A DNA stretch of 64,000 nucleotides from JAICXG01 sp036825615 (GCA_036825615.1 DAISXY010000003.1:124001-188000), one strand, 5' to 3'; shown: positions 15,974 through 25,872, counted from the first letter of the stretch. Numbers and translations: made by a program. Notes: generated by a model not told the origin, from the sequence alone.

Positions 15974-16176
15974 AACTCATCATACGCATGCTCGACTTCG
16001 AACGCTCGCCTCGGCCCGGGACCGCGGGCAACTTGCGGTTCAGAAGTTGTTCCTCGTCTTGACCGCAACTGTCGCGTGCTTTTAGCCGGAAGGAAAATCG
16101 AAAATTCCCGCGCGAGAGGCGGTACTCGCACCCGCCAGGCCGCGATCCGGAAGGAGGCCCTGAACGCGAACTCAGC
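15974..16176. other. 203-base intergenic region
   Basis: Lies between the egt operon start (minus strand) and the stop of the glycosidase-like gene. It should hold the egt promoter, but I see no clear -35/-10 pair. No RNA gene is visible. Confidence 0.3.
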
Positions 16177-17331
16177 TCAGTTTACGATGTGCAGATTGCT
16201 CGGCGGCTCCGGCGTGCCATAAACGTTCGCCTTCAGCTTCAGCCGTTCGGCCGCAATCACTGGCTGAGATATATCGAGGTAAAGATCGTCGTCGTAAACT
16301 TCCACATATTTTCCACCGAGAGTGACTCCGCGTTCCAAGGCGTCCTGGAGCGGGATTGGCGCGGGCGGCAGAGGATCTGGATCCGGGTCGAGGTAAAGCC
16401 GGGCGGCATCGCTGGCGCGGCAAACCATCTGGAAGCCCTTGGGGAAAGGAAGTGGCGGATCGGGTGGATCATGTGGAGGAACGCTGGCATAAAGGGCCGC
16501 GACCATTGTTCCAAACCTCCCGGGATACTGGCCCAGGCCCCAGTTCTTCACGGTCAGCTGGTCTTCGGTTCCCTGCTCGGTGGGAAAAGGATTGGCCAGG
16601 GTGATAATCACTGGAGTTGTAACAAAGGCGTCCATGAATGTCGCGATGATCGCCTCCGCCGCCGGAACATATGCCGCGCTGCTGTCGGTGTAACTGGTAG
16701 TCAAGCCGCTATAGCCAGGCGGAGGATTTTGGGCGAGCGCATTAACCGCCGCATCATCTTCCAATGTCTTCACAAAATACATCGGCGAGGATTGCATGAA
16801 GCCGCCGAGCACGATGTATGAGACGGCCGGATTCCCGTCATAGCGCGCAGCGAAGGCGGCCACAAATTTCTGCCACTTGGCCTGATAGGCCGTGTCCCAG
16901 GGGAGAGGCTGATCCCCGACCGATTCTCCAGTCTCGGGATCAATTTCGAGCATGTGATAACGGTAAACAGCCGGTGCGCTGGTGTAGACCCAGTCTGGCG
17001 TCATAAGCCCGGCCGCCAGGCTGATTCCCATCTTTTTGCCGGCTGCGGCCGCGATCGCGATCTGGCGGTCCAACTGATCCCACTTGTATTCCGACTCGCT
17101 CGTCGGTTGGATCGACTTCCATCTGGCGTGATAGCGGAATCCGTCCACGTTTGGATTATCCAAGAGCGGATTGCCGGTCAGATCGACCGGCTTGCCATTA
17201 CTACCGAAAACCAATGCATAAATGCCGCTCGGTTCAGGTTTGGTGGCGCCGAAGCCGGTCGCGGCGAGCAGGGTCGCGATTGTGACAAGAGTTTTGGTGA
17301 GAGACGTGAAGCGGCCGGCGGGGCTGTGCAT
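16177..17331 (-). CDS. Secreted glycoside-hydrolase-like TIM-barrel protein
   Basis: 384 residues with a signal peptide (SLTKTLVTIATLLAATGFGA). GFRYHARWKSIQPTSESEYK and WDQLDRQIAIAAAAGKKMGI match the first strands of clan GH-A barrels, where a Trp and a following helix are typical. KWQKFVAAFAARYDGNPAVS is a usual strand-4 region, but the normal catalytic NE is not seen there (YIVLGGFMQSSP instead). The enzyme may be inactive or use another site. A Pro-rich segment (PPHDPPDPPLPFP) is near residue 310. It runs against the tRNA-Cys side; the ATG at 17331 fits the signal peptide. Confidence 0.6.
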   Translation of the reverse strand: MHSPAGRFTSLTKTLVTIATLLAATGFGATKPEPSGIYALVFGSNGKPVDLTGNPLLDNPNVDGFRYHARWKSIQPTSESEYKWDQLDRQIAIAAAAGKKMGISLAAGLMTPDWVYTSAPAVYRYHMLEIDPETGESVGDQPLPWDTAYQAKWQKFVAAFAARYDGNPAVSYIVLGGFMQSSPMYFVKTLEDDAAVNALAQNPPPGYSGLTTSYTDSSAAYVPAAEAIIATFMDAFVTTPVIITLANPFPTEQGTEDQLTVKNWGLGQYPGRFGTMVAALYASVPPHDPPDPPLPFPKGFQMVCRASDAARLYLDPDPDPLPPAPIPLQDALERGVTLGGKYVEVYDDDLYLDISQPVIAAERLKLKANVYGTPEPPSNLHIVN

Positions 17332-17456
17332 TGTAATTATGGAAATTACAGCACGTCGCGTTCCCACTCGCGCTCCAACCAACCGCCTGCCGGATCGCCC
17401 GGTTGGCTGGGTGTGCCCGGTCAGTGCAACGCCATGCAACCGCTGCAACGAGCGCG

Positions 17457-17528
17457 AGGCGGGGGCGGGAATCGAACCCGCGAATAGAGGTTTTGCAGAC
17501 CTCGACCTTACCACTTGGCTACCCCGCC
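17457..17528 (-). tRNA. tRNA-Cys (anticodon GCA)
   Basis: 72 nt on the minus strand. The acceptor stem is GGCGGGG with CCCCGCC, the anticodon stem GAGGT/ACCTC around the loop CTGCAAA (anticodon GCA), and the T arm GCGGG-TTCGATT-CCCGC. The discriminator base is U, which is the Cys identity base. CCA is not encoded. Confidence 0.95.
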
Positions 17529-17629
17529 GCCTGAGCGAGTCGGAGCCTAGGCGCGCGCTCCAGAAGTGTCAACGCGACGGTGCGGTTGCGCGCTACGCCA
17601 TCGGCTGGCACGGTGAACCGCTCTTCTCC

Positions 17630-18916
17630 ATGACTCGCTCTTCCGCTGAACTCTTCGCCCGCGCCCGCGAACGTATTCCCGGCGGAGTCAATTCTCCGGT
17701 GCGCGCCTTTCGCGGGCTCGGGCGCGATCCCTTTTTTGTCGAGCGCGCAAGCGGGGCGAACATCTGGGACGTCGAGGGAAAGCAATACATCGATTACGTC
17801 GGCACGTGGGGTCCGGCGATTCTTGGGCATGCGCCGCTTGTCGTGATCGAAGCGATCCGCGAGGCGGCCGCTCGAGGCGTGAGTTTCGGCATTCCCAATC
17901 CCTTCGAAGTAGAAATGGCGGAACTCATCTGCCGCTGGGTGCCTTCGATCGAAAAGGTGCGGATGGTGAACAGCGGGACCGAGGCGACGATGTCTTGCCT
18001 GCGCCTGGCGCGCGGTTTTACCGGGCGAAAAAAGATCATCAAATTCGAGGGCTGCTATCACGGGCATGTCGACGCCCTGCTCGTGAACGCCGGCAGCGGC
18101 GCCCTGACTCATGGGCAACCCGACAGCGCGGGCGTGCCTAACGAGTTCGCTGAGCTGACGATTGCTCTTCCCTTCAACAATCTCGAGGCGGTGGGTGAAA
18201 CATTTCGCGAAAACCGGGGCGAGATCGCGGCCGTTATCCTTGAACCAATCCCGGCTAATGCCGGCCTCTATTTCCCGCAACCAGGTTTCCTCACCGGCTT
18301 GCGTGCGCTCTGCGACGAGCACAGCGCGCTCCTTATTTTCGATGAAGTCATGACCGGCTTTCGCGTCGCGCGCGGAGGGGCGCAGGAACTCTACGCAATC
18401 ACGCCTGACCTTACCGCGCTTGGCAAAGTGATCGGTGGCGGCCTGCCGGTCGGCGCCTTTGGCGGCCGCGCCGAAATCATGGACCGGCTCTCACCGCTCG
18501 GTCCGGTTTACCAGGCGGGCACCTTGTCGGGAAACCCGCTTGCGATGGCTGCGGGCCTGGCGCAATTACGCGAGCTGGAGCGGATCGACGGATGGAAATT
18601 ACTCGAGGATCTCGGGGCCCAGCTCGAGACCCTCGTTAGGCGGGTGTTAGACAATCGCAACCTGCCGGCGACCTTCCATCGCATCGGCTCGATGTTCTGC
18701 CTCTTTTTCACACCGGGCCCGGTTACCGATTTGGCGAGCGCAAAGCGGAGCGACAAGGAGAAGTTCGCCCGCTTCTTCATCGAATGCCTCGATGCCGGCA
18801 TTTACTTCGCTCCCTCACAGTTCGAGACCGGCTTTATTTCGACCGCCCATCAGCCCGCGCAAATCGCCCGCACCGCGGAAGTCATCGAGCACGCGCTGAC
18901 CAGGCTTTTCCGTTAG
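17630..18916 (+). CDS. hemL: Glutamate-1-semialdehyde 2,1-aminomutase
   Basis: 428 residues, standard size. The start MTRSSAELFARARERIPGGV and SPVRAFRG is the family N-terminus. The PLP site is LTALGKVIGGGLPVGAFGG, with the Schiff-base Lys near residue 266. LIFDEVMTGFR carries the Asp that contacts the PLP ring. It makes 5-aminolevulinate in the C5 haem pathway. The open frame runs upstream through the tRNA gene, which rules out earlier starts. Two dispersed 9-mers are inside it, one read as Pro-Asn-Glu. Confidence 0.95.
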   Translation: MTRSSAELFARARERIPGGVNSPVRAFRGLGRDPFFVERASGANIWDVEGKQYIDYVGTWGPAILGHAPLVVIEAIREAAARGVSFGIPNPFEVEMAELICRWVPSIEKVRMVNSGTEATMSCLRLARGFTGRKKIIKFEGCYHGHVDALLVNAGSGALTHGQPDSAGVPNEFAELTIALPFNNLEAVGETFRENRGEIAAVILEPIPANAGLYFPQPGFLTGLRALCDEHSALLIFDEVMTGFRVARGGAQELYAITPDLTALGKVIGGGLPVGAFGGRAEIMDRLSPLGPVYQAGTLSGNPLAMAAGLAQLRELERIDGWKLLEDLGAQLETLVRRVLDNRNLPATFHRIGSMFCLFFTPGPVTDLASAKRSDKEKFARFFIECLDAGIYFAPSQFETGFISTAHQPAQIARTAEVIEHALTRLFR

Positions 18917-18973
18917 GCAAGCGTCCGCAAAAGCTTTGCGTCGCCCCGCGCCCTGCACTAGGAGAAACTCCTT

Positions 18974-21487
18974 GTGAGCGACCGGCCGCGGATCAGCGTC
19001 AGAGCAAAATTCTTCTTCGAGGGAGACAGAAGATTCTTTGTCAAAGGCGCCACCTACGGACCATTCAAGCCCGATCAGAACGGCGACTATCTCGGTACTC
19101 CGGAGCAAGCCCGGCGCGACCTTGCTCAAATGCGCGCGCTTGGGATCAACCTCGTCCGCATCTATCATCTCCCGCCGCGCTGGTTTCTCGATTGTTGCCT
19201 CGAAGCGGGCGTGCGCGTGCTCATCACCTTGCCCTGGGCGAAGCATGTCGAGTTTCTCGTTAGGCGGAAATCGCGCCGCGAAATCGTCCGCTCCGTCCGT
19301 GCCGCCATTGCCACCCACGCCGGGCACCCGGCAATTTTCGGCTATCTCGTCGGGAATGAAATTCCGACAACGATGGTGCGCTGGCTCGGCGTGCGGCGGG
19401 TGACCGAGTTTGTCGAGAACCTGATCCGGATTGGGCGCGAGACCGATCCGAACGTCCTCTTCTCCTACGCGAGTTATCCGCCGACCGAGTATCTCCTCCC
19501 GCAGAACGTCGATTTCTGCTGCTTCAACGTTTATCTGCACGACCAGAACGACTTCGAGAAATACCTTCTCCGCTTGCAAAACCTGGCCGAGGAAAAGCCG
19601 CTCATGCTGGGCGAATTCGGGATGGATACGATTCGCCACAGCGAGGAGGAACAGGCGCACATGCTCAGCTGGCACGTCGACAGCGTCGTCCGCTGCGGGT
19701 TGGCCGGAACGATCTTCTTTGCCTGGACGGATGAATGGTACACGGGCGAAACGGAAATCACCGACTGGGATTTCGGCCTCGTCCGGCGTGATCGTTCCCC
19801 GAAGAAATCGTTCTTCGCCCTCCAGAAAAAACTTGGCCAGGACGATGCTTCCGTCCCGCATCGCGATCTGCCGCGGACGCCCTTTGTCTCGGTCATTGTC
19901 TGTTCCTACAATGGCGCAAAAACGCTTGCCGCCTGCCTTGAGTCGTTAGGCAAAATCAACTATCCCGCTTACGAAGCGATCCTGGTTGACGACGGCTCGA
20001 CCGATAACACGCCTGAGATCGCTGCCCGTTTTCCGCACGTCCGTTACATCCGGCAGGATAACCACGGCCTCAGCTATGCCCGTAACACCGGCGCGGCCGC
20101 CGCCAAAGGCGAAGTCCTGGCCTACACCGACTCCGACTGCATGGCCGATCCCGATTGGTTGTATTATCTCATCGGCACCCTCGTGAGTGGCGATTATGCC
20201 GGCGTGGGCGGGCCGAACATTTCACCTCCGGCGGAGAACTGGGTCCAGGCCTGTGTTGCCGCCGCGCCCGGCGGGCCGAGTCATGTCCTGCTTACCGACA
20301 CGGTCGCGGAGCACATCCCCGGTTGTAACATGGCCTTTTATCGTTGGGCTTTCGATACGATCGGCGGTTTCGACATTGAATATCGCAAAGCCGGCGATGA
20401 CGTTGATTTCTGCTGGCGCCTGCAACAGGCCGGGCACGTCATCGCCTTCAGCCCGACCGCGATCGTCTGGCATCATCGCCGTTTCACCCTGCGCGCCTTT
20501 CGCAAACAACAGGCCGGCTATGGCGAAGCCGAATCGATGTTGCGCTTCAAACACCTGATCTTTTTCGGCCCGACTGGCACGGCAAAATGGCGCGGCCAAA
20601 TCTACGGTTCGCCCCGCTTCAGCTGGTTCATCAACCGGCCGATCATCTATCACGGAATCTTCGGCGAAGGCTTTTTCCAATCGATCTACCCCACGCCGCA
20701 GTCGGAAATCGCCAATTACCTCAGCAGCATCGAGTGGTTCGCCCTCACGATCTTCCTTTTTGGGCTCGGGATTTTTCTCCCGGTGCTGCGGATTGTGCCT
20801 TATTTGATGCTCGGCGGCACGCTTTGCGTCGCGCTCTCCTACATGCTTCGGGCGCGGATCGAACCGAAGTTTGACACCGCGGCGGCGCGGTTGCTTGTCA
20901 TGTTGCTTGCCTTCACCCAGCCGCTCGTCCGCGGCTGGAACCGCTACTTTACCTGGCTCGAATTCAAGCGCACCCCGCGCGGTGTCCTCCGCACCCACGA
21001 GCGCGCGGCCGGGCGCAAACTCGGGAGCGGCAACCTGCGCCGGCGGGTCTATTGGAGCGAAAACGGCATCGAAAGAAACGCCCTTCTTAAATCCATCTTC
21101 GACCTGCTCGAGGAAGAAGGCTGGAGTTATTCCGCCGACACCGGCTGGAAGGAATGGGACATCCAGATCTACGGTAATTTCTTCTGGAGCGTCCTTCTCC
21201 AAACCGTGACCGAATATCATGGCGGACCAAAATGCCTAACGAGAGTAAGACTGCGCTATCGCTTTGTCACCACCACGATCATTGTCAACCTGCTCTTTCT
21301 CGCCTTTATCATTTATCGCGCTCTGAGCGGAAGTGGACCCGACCTGGTCGTCCTCATCCCCTACGGGTTGTTCCTGCTCCTGCTCATGACTCGCGCCCGG
21401 CGCTTGAAGCGACGCGTCGCCGAAGTCATCGATCGCGCTGCTTTCCGCCTTGGCCTTGCGCGCATGACTAAGAGGCAAGCCGTCTAA
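18974..21487 (+). CDS. Glycosidase-like domain fused to a membrane GT2 glycosyltransferase
   Basis: 837 residues from a GTG. Residues 1-290 look like a clan GH-A TIM barrel: GINLVRIYHLPPRWFL, YLVGNEIP (acid/base Glu) and KPLMLGEFGMD (nucleophile Glu). Residues about 305-540 are a GT2 domain: VSVIVCSYNGAKTLAACLES, VDDGSTDNT, YTDSDCMADPDW and the GDDVDFCWRLQQAG helix. Hydrophobic segments follow near 590-650 and 765-805. Building and trimming of an exported polysaccharide by one protein is inferred. The next gene, also a membrane sugar transferase, follows by 31 bases. Confidence 0.8.
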   Translation: MSDRPRISVRAKFFFEGDRRFFVKGATYGPFKPDQNGDYLGTPEQARRDLAQMRALGINLVRIYHLPPRWFLDCCLEAGVRVLITLPWAKHVEFLVRRKSRREIVRSVRAAIATHAGHPAIFGYLVGNEIPTTMVRWLGVRRVTEFVENLIRIGRETDPNVLFSYASYPPTEYLLPQNVDFCCFNVYLHDQNDFEKYLLRLQNLAEEKPLMLGEFGMDTIRHSEEEQAHMLSWHVDSVVRCGLAGTIFFAWTDEWYTGETEITDWDFGLVRRDRSPKKSFFALQKKLGQDDASVPHRDLPRTPFVSVIVCSYNGAKTLAACLESLGKINYPAYEAILVDDGSTDNTPEIAARFPHVRYIRQDNHGLSYARNTGAAAAKGEVLAYTDSDCMADPDWLYYLIGTLVSGDYAGVGGPNISPPAENWVQACVAAAPGGPSHVLLTDTVAEHIPGCNMAFYRWAFDTIGGFDIEYRKAGDDVDFCWRLQQAGHVIAFSPTAIVWHHRRFTLRAFRKQQAGYGEAESMLRFKHLIFFGPTGTAKWRGQIYGSPRFSWFINRPIIYHGIFGEGFFQSIYPTPQSEIANYLSSIEWFALTIFLFGLGIFLPVLRIVPYLMLGGTLCVALSYMLRARIEPKFDTAAARLLVMLLAFTQPLVRGWNRYFTWLEFKRTPRGVLRTHERAAGRKLGSGNLRRRVYWSENGIERNALLKSIFDLLEEEGWSYSADTGWKEWDIQIYGNFFWSVLLQTVTEYHGGPKCLTRVRLRYRFVTTTIIVNLLFLAFIIYRALSGSGPDLVVLIPYGLFLLLLMTRARRLKRRVAEVIDRAAFRLGLARMTKRQAV

Positions 21488-21518
21488 CAGCGATCGCAGC
21501 CGTACGGAATGAAATGAA

Positions 21519-22925
21519 GTGAGCGCCGAACGCTATCCCGCGCAGAGCGACGATGCACCGCGCCCGGGCGATTATAGACCGCCGCTCCAGCTGCTCGCGC
21601 GGGTTGCGATTGCGCTTCTCGCCGAGGTCGTTCTTCTCGTTTTGCTCTGGCGTTTCGACGACTGGCGTTACGCCGGCACGCCCGTGAAATTTGTCGAGAC
21701 CGCCGTACTCTGCGGAATCGCCTATTTCGCGGCCGCATCGGCTTTCGCGCAGTGGCCGCTCGGGCGCTGGACCATAACCCTCTTCTGGAGCGTGACGATT
21801 CTCCTCCGCATTCTCGCGCTGCCGCTCGAGCCGGGTGATGACTTCTGGCGTTATCAGTGGGAAGGGAAAATCCAGAACGCGGGATTCAACCCCTACGTTC
21901 TTACGCCTAACGACGAGCGGCTCGCCGCGCTCCGGACGCAATATCCTCATTGGAGCCAGATCAATCACAAAGACTACAGCGCGATCTACCCGCCAGGCAT
22001 CGAGCTGATCTTTCGCGGGCTGGAGTCTGTCTCCGCCGGGCCGCTGATTTACAAACTGCTCTTCGCCGCCGCTGACCTGGGCGCAATCGCAATTCTGCTC
22101 CGCCTCATCGGCGGCCGCCTTCGATATCAAGATGCGGTCTGGTATGCCTGGAATCCGCTCGTGATTTACAGCTTTGCCGGCGCGGCCCATTTCGACAGTC
22201 TCATGATCCTGCCAATGCTGGCCGGCATTTTCTGCTTCGTTCGCAGCCAGGCCGCGAGCGAGAGCAAAGAGCAAACCGGCTGGGCGATCGGGGGAGCAGC
22301 GGCGATGGGCGCGGCGATCTCGATCAAGCTCGTGCCGGTGCTCCTCTTGCCCGCTTGTCTTTTCGCGCTCGGGAAACGTGCCTGGACCCTCGCGTTCAGT
22401 CTATGGATTCCGGCGCTCCTCAGCCTTCCCTTCGGCGTTCCGCGCGTCCCGATCTGGAAATCGCTGGGCCAGTTCATCTACGTCGCGCGGGTGAACGATG
22501 CCTTCTGGTGGCTGATCGAGGACACCTTCTGGCCAAATCGGCACCAGAAGAACTACAGCTATAACCTCATCATTATTCTCGCGGTCGTGTTCGTGGCGCT
22601 AATCTTTATGCGCAACTGGCGGCGTGGAGTCTTTTGGTCGTTAGGCACAGCCTTGATCTTAAGTCCGGTCCTGCATCCCTGGTATGTCACCTGGATTTTG
22701 CCCTTCGCCGCCTGGCGCCGGGTTGACGCCTGGCAGGTGCTTTCGGTCACGATTTTCGCCTACTACCTCTTTTGGGAAGAACGGCTCTTTGCTTTGCCCT
22801 GGCACTCCGAGCCCTGGCTGCGCGCCTTCATTTTCCTGCCCCCGATCGTGGCTGCACTCTTCGCCTTGCGGCGCAGCCCGCCCGTTGTAGCCGGGGTCGG
22901 TGACCGCGGACGGGCGCAGGAATGA
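21519..22925 (+). CDS. Polytopic membrane glycosyltransferase, mannosyltransferase-like (GT-C)
   Basis: 468 residues from a GTG, with about 10 membrane segments. EPGDDFWRYQWEGKIQNAGF carries the acidic pair in the first outer loop typical of GT-C enzymes that use polyprenyl-phosphate sugars. INHKDYSAIYPPG and AAHFDSLMILP follow in family style. It probably acts with the GT2 fusion before it. The last 13 residues (from VVAGVGD on) are encoded by the 'GTAGCCGGGG' repeat at 22887, so the natural C-terminus has been replaced or extended. Confidence 0.78.
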   Translation: MSAERYPAQSDDAPRPGDYRPPLQLLARVAIALLAEVVLLVLLWRFDDWRYAGTPVKFVETAVLCGIAYFAAASAFAQWPLGRWTITLFWSVTILLRILALPLEPGDDFWRYQWEGKIQNAGFNPYVLTPNDERLAALRTQYPHWSQINHKDYSAIYPPGIELIFRGLESVSAGPLIYKLLFAAADLGAIAILLRLIGGRLRYQDAVWYAWNPLVIYSFAGAAHFDSLMILPMLAGIFCFVRSQAASESKEQTGWAIGGAAAMGAAISIKLVPVLLLPACLFALGKRAWTLAFSLWIPALLSLPFGVPRVPIWKSLGQFIYVARVNDAFWWLIEDTFWPNRHQKNYSYNLIIILAVVFVALIFMRNWRRGVFWSLGTALILSPVLHPWYVTWILPFAAWRRVDAWQVLSVTIFAYYLFWEERLFALPWHSEPWLRAFIFLPPIVAALFALRRSPPVVAGVGDRGRAQE

Positions 22926-23024
22926 CTTTCAAGTTCTTTGGCCGACAGCGTTCGTACGCACGAACTCGAAGCATCGTTTCCATCCCCGCAACCGCTCGGC
23001 CGGGGTCACCGCCCCCGGCTACAA
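22887..23024. repeat. Palindromic repeat pair, family 'GTAGCCGGGG' (copy 2)
   Basis: GTAGCCGGGGTCGGTGACC at 22887 and its inverted partner ending CCCCCGGCTACAA at 23023 enclose about 87 bases of unlike DNA. The left arm forms the 3' end of the glycosyltransferase gene. The rest to 23129 holds no gene I can see. Confidence 0.75.
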
Positions 23025-23129
23025 TGACAACGCGTCCATGCGGCGCGAGTCATCTGAGGATCGGCGCCTCGACTCGCATCTAGTCGTTCATCTGGAGATG
23101 GACGGAACGAAGCGGTCCCCCGTTTCCTT

Positions 23130-24393
23130 TTAGCGGTTCTCCACCAAACGTGTCGCCGGCGCCTTCGTTTCCAATCGGGCGTTCACCTTCTGGATTTGCG
23201 CCGCCTGTTCTCTCAATGCCGCCTTGAGTTGCGCGATCTCCTTGCCCTGCTCCTCTACCTTCCTGTGCTCCTTGAGAAATTCATTCAGCAACATGGCGTT
23301 GACCGCTTCGTAGCGCACCGTGTAAGGCTTGCCCGAGTCATCATTCGCCACCAGGTCGGGATCGACTTTCGCTACTTCCTCCGCCACTAAGCCAAATTGC
23401 GGCGTCCCTTTCCGGGTCTAACTCTTTCTTGTAACGGAAAGTCACTGGTTTAAGGGAAAGGATCGCTGCGCTCGCCTCCTTCATCGGCTCGATCGCTTCC
23501 TTGTAGCGGGCCGAAGAAGTCGTTACTCCAAGCTGGCCTTTGCTGTTGACCATGACCGCCACCCCGTTCGACACCGTTGTGCCGCTAATTCCAGCGACAA
23601 AGGTTTTCCTTTGCGTCCCCACCGTGCCGAGCCGGATAATGCTGTTGTCCTTGGAGTTTCCTTGATTGCCAATCTCGATGTTGTTGGCTCCATTGGTCAC
23701 CTTTTGGCCCGCCTGCGCCCCAATAGCGACGTTGTTATTGCCGGCGAACTTCAAACCTGCGAATTGACCTATGGCGACATTGGAGCTTCCATTTGCCATA
23801 TTCATCGCCCCGTCACCCACTGCGACGTTCTCATTGCCATTCGAAAAGGCCATCGCAGTCGGGCCGATCGCGACATTGTATTGACCCTGAGTTCCCAGGG
23901 ACATTGCGCCAGGCCCGACGGCGACATTATCGAACGGCGTTGTATGCGCCTGGAGCGCCTCTTCGCCAACGGCCACATTGAGGCTGCCCGTCGTATTCGC
24001 AATTAGCGCGTTGCCTCCGACTGCTATGTTACAAGAGCCGGTGGTGTTATCATAAAGAGGCTGAAACCCGAGAGCGACGTTTTCATCGCCCGTAGTGTTG
24101 CTGTGCAAGGCGAAACTACCTAGGGCGGTATTAAAAACCCCTCCGCTTGTCACACTATAGAGCGCCTGAAATCCGATACCTGTATTATCTGTTCCGGGGC
24201 TGTCATTAAAGAGTGCATCCTGCCCGAGCGCAGTCACATCATTGGGATACCATCCACCAGGCGGCGGCTGGACCGCAAACGCGGTGAGCGGTGATACAGC
24301 AGAGAAAACAGCCAGCCCGGTAGCCATCCGCGCTGCGATCAAGGTAGGGCAACCGCGCACAAAAGCACAATCCAACAGAGTTATCAGGTTCAT
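23130..24393 (-). pseudogene. Secreted adhesin/tail-fibre-like protein with S74 chaperone domain, frameshifted
   Basis: From the ATG at 24393 (AAGGAATCAA before it) there is a signal peptide. It is followed by a Gly/Asn-rich beta-roll of repeated NVAIG/NVAVG units (about 12), as in YadA-type heads. Next comes the S74 endosialidase-chaperone domain (SSARYKEAIEPM, LKPVTFRYKKELDP). One extra A near 23409-23412 breaks the frame. The other frame continues GTPQFGLVAEEVAKVDPDLV and a coiled coil (EEQGKEIAQLKAALREQAAQ) to the stop at 23130. Restoring the frame gives a full-length S74 end. It could be a sequencing error or phase-variable, but the slip run is short (GAAAGGG). Confidence 0.82.
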
Positions 24394-24445
24394 TTGATTC
24401 CTTCTAATTCTCAGCAAACGTAGCATCAACAGCAGCCGTGGTGTC

Positions 24446-24649
24446 TTAATCATGCAAGTATTGTTTAAAAAAAGCGATCACCCGGTCTTTCACCCTGAGG
24501 CCCTGGTCGGGCGAAGTGTCGTGAGTGAAATCAGGCCAGAGTGAAAAGGCGTGGTCGTCGTTTTCCTCCGGCGGGACCGACCACATATGATAATAATCGG
24601 CCGGAGGAGCAGGGCTGGCGTGGCTCGATCCCTTGCGGGTTTTTAGCAT
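24446..24649 (-). CDS. Short open frame, possible hydrolase C-terminal fragment
   Basis: 67 residues starting two bases after the stop of the kelch gene (TGAATATG). Part of it (NDDHAFSLWPDFTHDTS, then LRVKDRVIAFFKQYLHD) reads like the last helix and catalytic-His loop of an alpha/beta hydrolase. There is no upstream remainder of such an enzyme, since the kelch gene is in the way. It may be a transplanted fragment or not translated at all. Confidence 0.3.
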   Translation of the reverse strand: MLKTRKGSSHASPAPPADYYHMWSVPPEENDDHAFSLWPDFTHDTSPDQGLRVKDRVIAFFKQYLHD

Positions 24650-24651
24650 AT

Positions 24652-25872
24652 TCAGTCGAGTTGGCCAGTGGTTGACGCCGTGTCTGCGGCTAACGGTGTG
24701 ACCACACGCTCTTTTGCGCGGCGATCGAACAATTCTGCGCTGTTAAGCTCCCCAACATCTGTAGTCCCGCCAACCGCCAGTACCTGACCGTTGCGAAGCA
24801 AGCTAGCCCTGTGCAACACCCGTGGCTGAATCATGTCAACTGTTGCTACCCATCTTGCTTGGGCGGGACGATAGACTTCTGTGCTGGCGAGGATGCCACT
24901 CGCATTGACACCGCCGCTGACCAGTATCTCTCCCGAGCGGAGGAGAGTAGCAGTGTGGTTACCGCGCGGATCGCGAAGGGAGCCGGTTTGAGTCCAGCTG
25001 CCATCAAGCGGGTTGTAGATTTCGCTTGTGGCGAGGGAATCGCCTAACGGACCGAATCCTCCGGTTACCAACACCGTGTGGTCCCGGAGCAGGGTTGCCG
25101 TGTGCTCGGCACGAGCGTCTGCAAGACTCGCCGTCGATACCCAGGTTTCGCTCGCCACATCGTATATCTCGGCATCCGCGATCGTTCCGCCAAAGATCCC
25201 ACCTGTTCCTCCGGTGACTAGAACTTGATTGCCTCCGGCAAGCAATGTCGCGGTATGGCTATCTCTGGCTGTGTTCAGGTTGCCGGTGAAATGCCATGTT
25301 CCAGTGGCGGGATTATAGAGTTCGGCAGTGTTTAGCTGTCCGCTCTCTCCTTGTCCGCCGGCGACGAGCACGCTGCCATTAGACAACAAAGTGGCGCTAT
25401 GCAAATACCGAGCCTGAGTAAGTCGGTGCGCGGGGCTCCAAGTACCGGCCACAGGGTCGTACAACTCCGCGCTCGCGAGAATGCGGTGTATCTGGAGATT
25501 CAATCCTCCGGTGACCAGCACCTTTCCGTTCGGAAGCAGCGTGGCGGTGTGATAATAACGTGCGGTGGCAAGATTTCCTGCGCCTGTCCACGTTCCGCTC
25601 GCTGGACTGTAAAGTTCGGCTGAGGCCAGGGCCATCGCCGCACCACCGTCACCGCCCACGACAAGCACACTGTCACTAGCCAGCAATGTCTGTGTATGCT
25701 TGGAACGCTCAATTTGCATACTGCCTGTAAACATCCATTGACCGCGGGTTGGGAATACTGGAAGGGCGAGAGCGTCCGACTGCGCATCGGCCGACAGGGC
25801 AAACGCGAGGGCGAGGATAAGTCCGAATAAGTGCCGTAAAGCTTGGCTAGCACCGCCTGGGTGAGTTTTCAT
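24652..25872 (-). CDS. Secreted kelch-repeat beta-propeller protein
   Basis: 406 residues with a signal peptide (LFGLILALAFALSADA). About seven repeats of 45-50 residues follow the pattern HTATLL..G.VLVTGG......SAELYDP..GTW, the kelch motif (Gly-Gly pair plus a spaced Tyr and Trp). Seven blades would close one propeller. Such proteins bind sugars or proteins outside the cell; the ligand is unknown. Neither this gene nor the adhesin next to it carries an exact copy of the dispersed 9-mer, which could mean they arrived from elsewhere. Confidence 0.8.
   Translation of the reverse strand: MKTHPGGASQALRHLFGLILALAFALSADAQSDALALPVFPTRGQWMFTGSMQIERSKHTQTLLASDSVLVVGGDGGAAMALASAELYSPASGTWTGAGNLATARYYHTATLLPNGKVLVTGGLNLQIHRILASAELYDPVAGTWSPAHRLTQARYLHSATLLSNGSVLVAGGQGESGQLNTAELYNPATGTWHFTGNLNTARDSHTATLLAGGNQVLVTGGTGGIFGGTIADAEIYDVASETWVSTASLADARAEHTATLLRDHTVLVTGGFGPLGDSLATSEIYNPLDGSWTQTGSLRDPRGNHTATLLRSGEILVSGGVNASGILASTEVYRPAQARWVATVDMIQPRVLHRASLLRNGQVLAVGGTTDVGELNSAELFDRRAKERVVTPLAADTASTTGQLD

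Noticed and set aside
20222..21220. 332-codon open frame on the minus strand
   Set aside because: Shadow of the GT2 fusion protein, whose motifs on the plus strand are clear.
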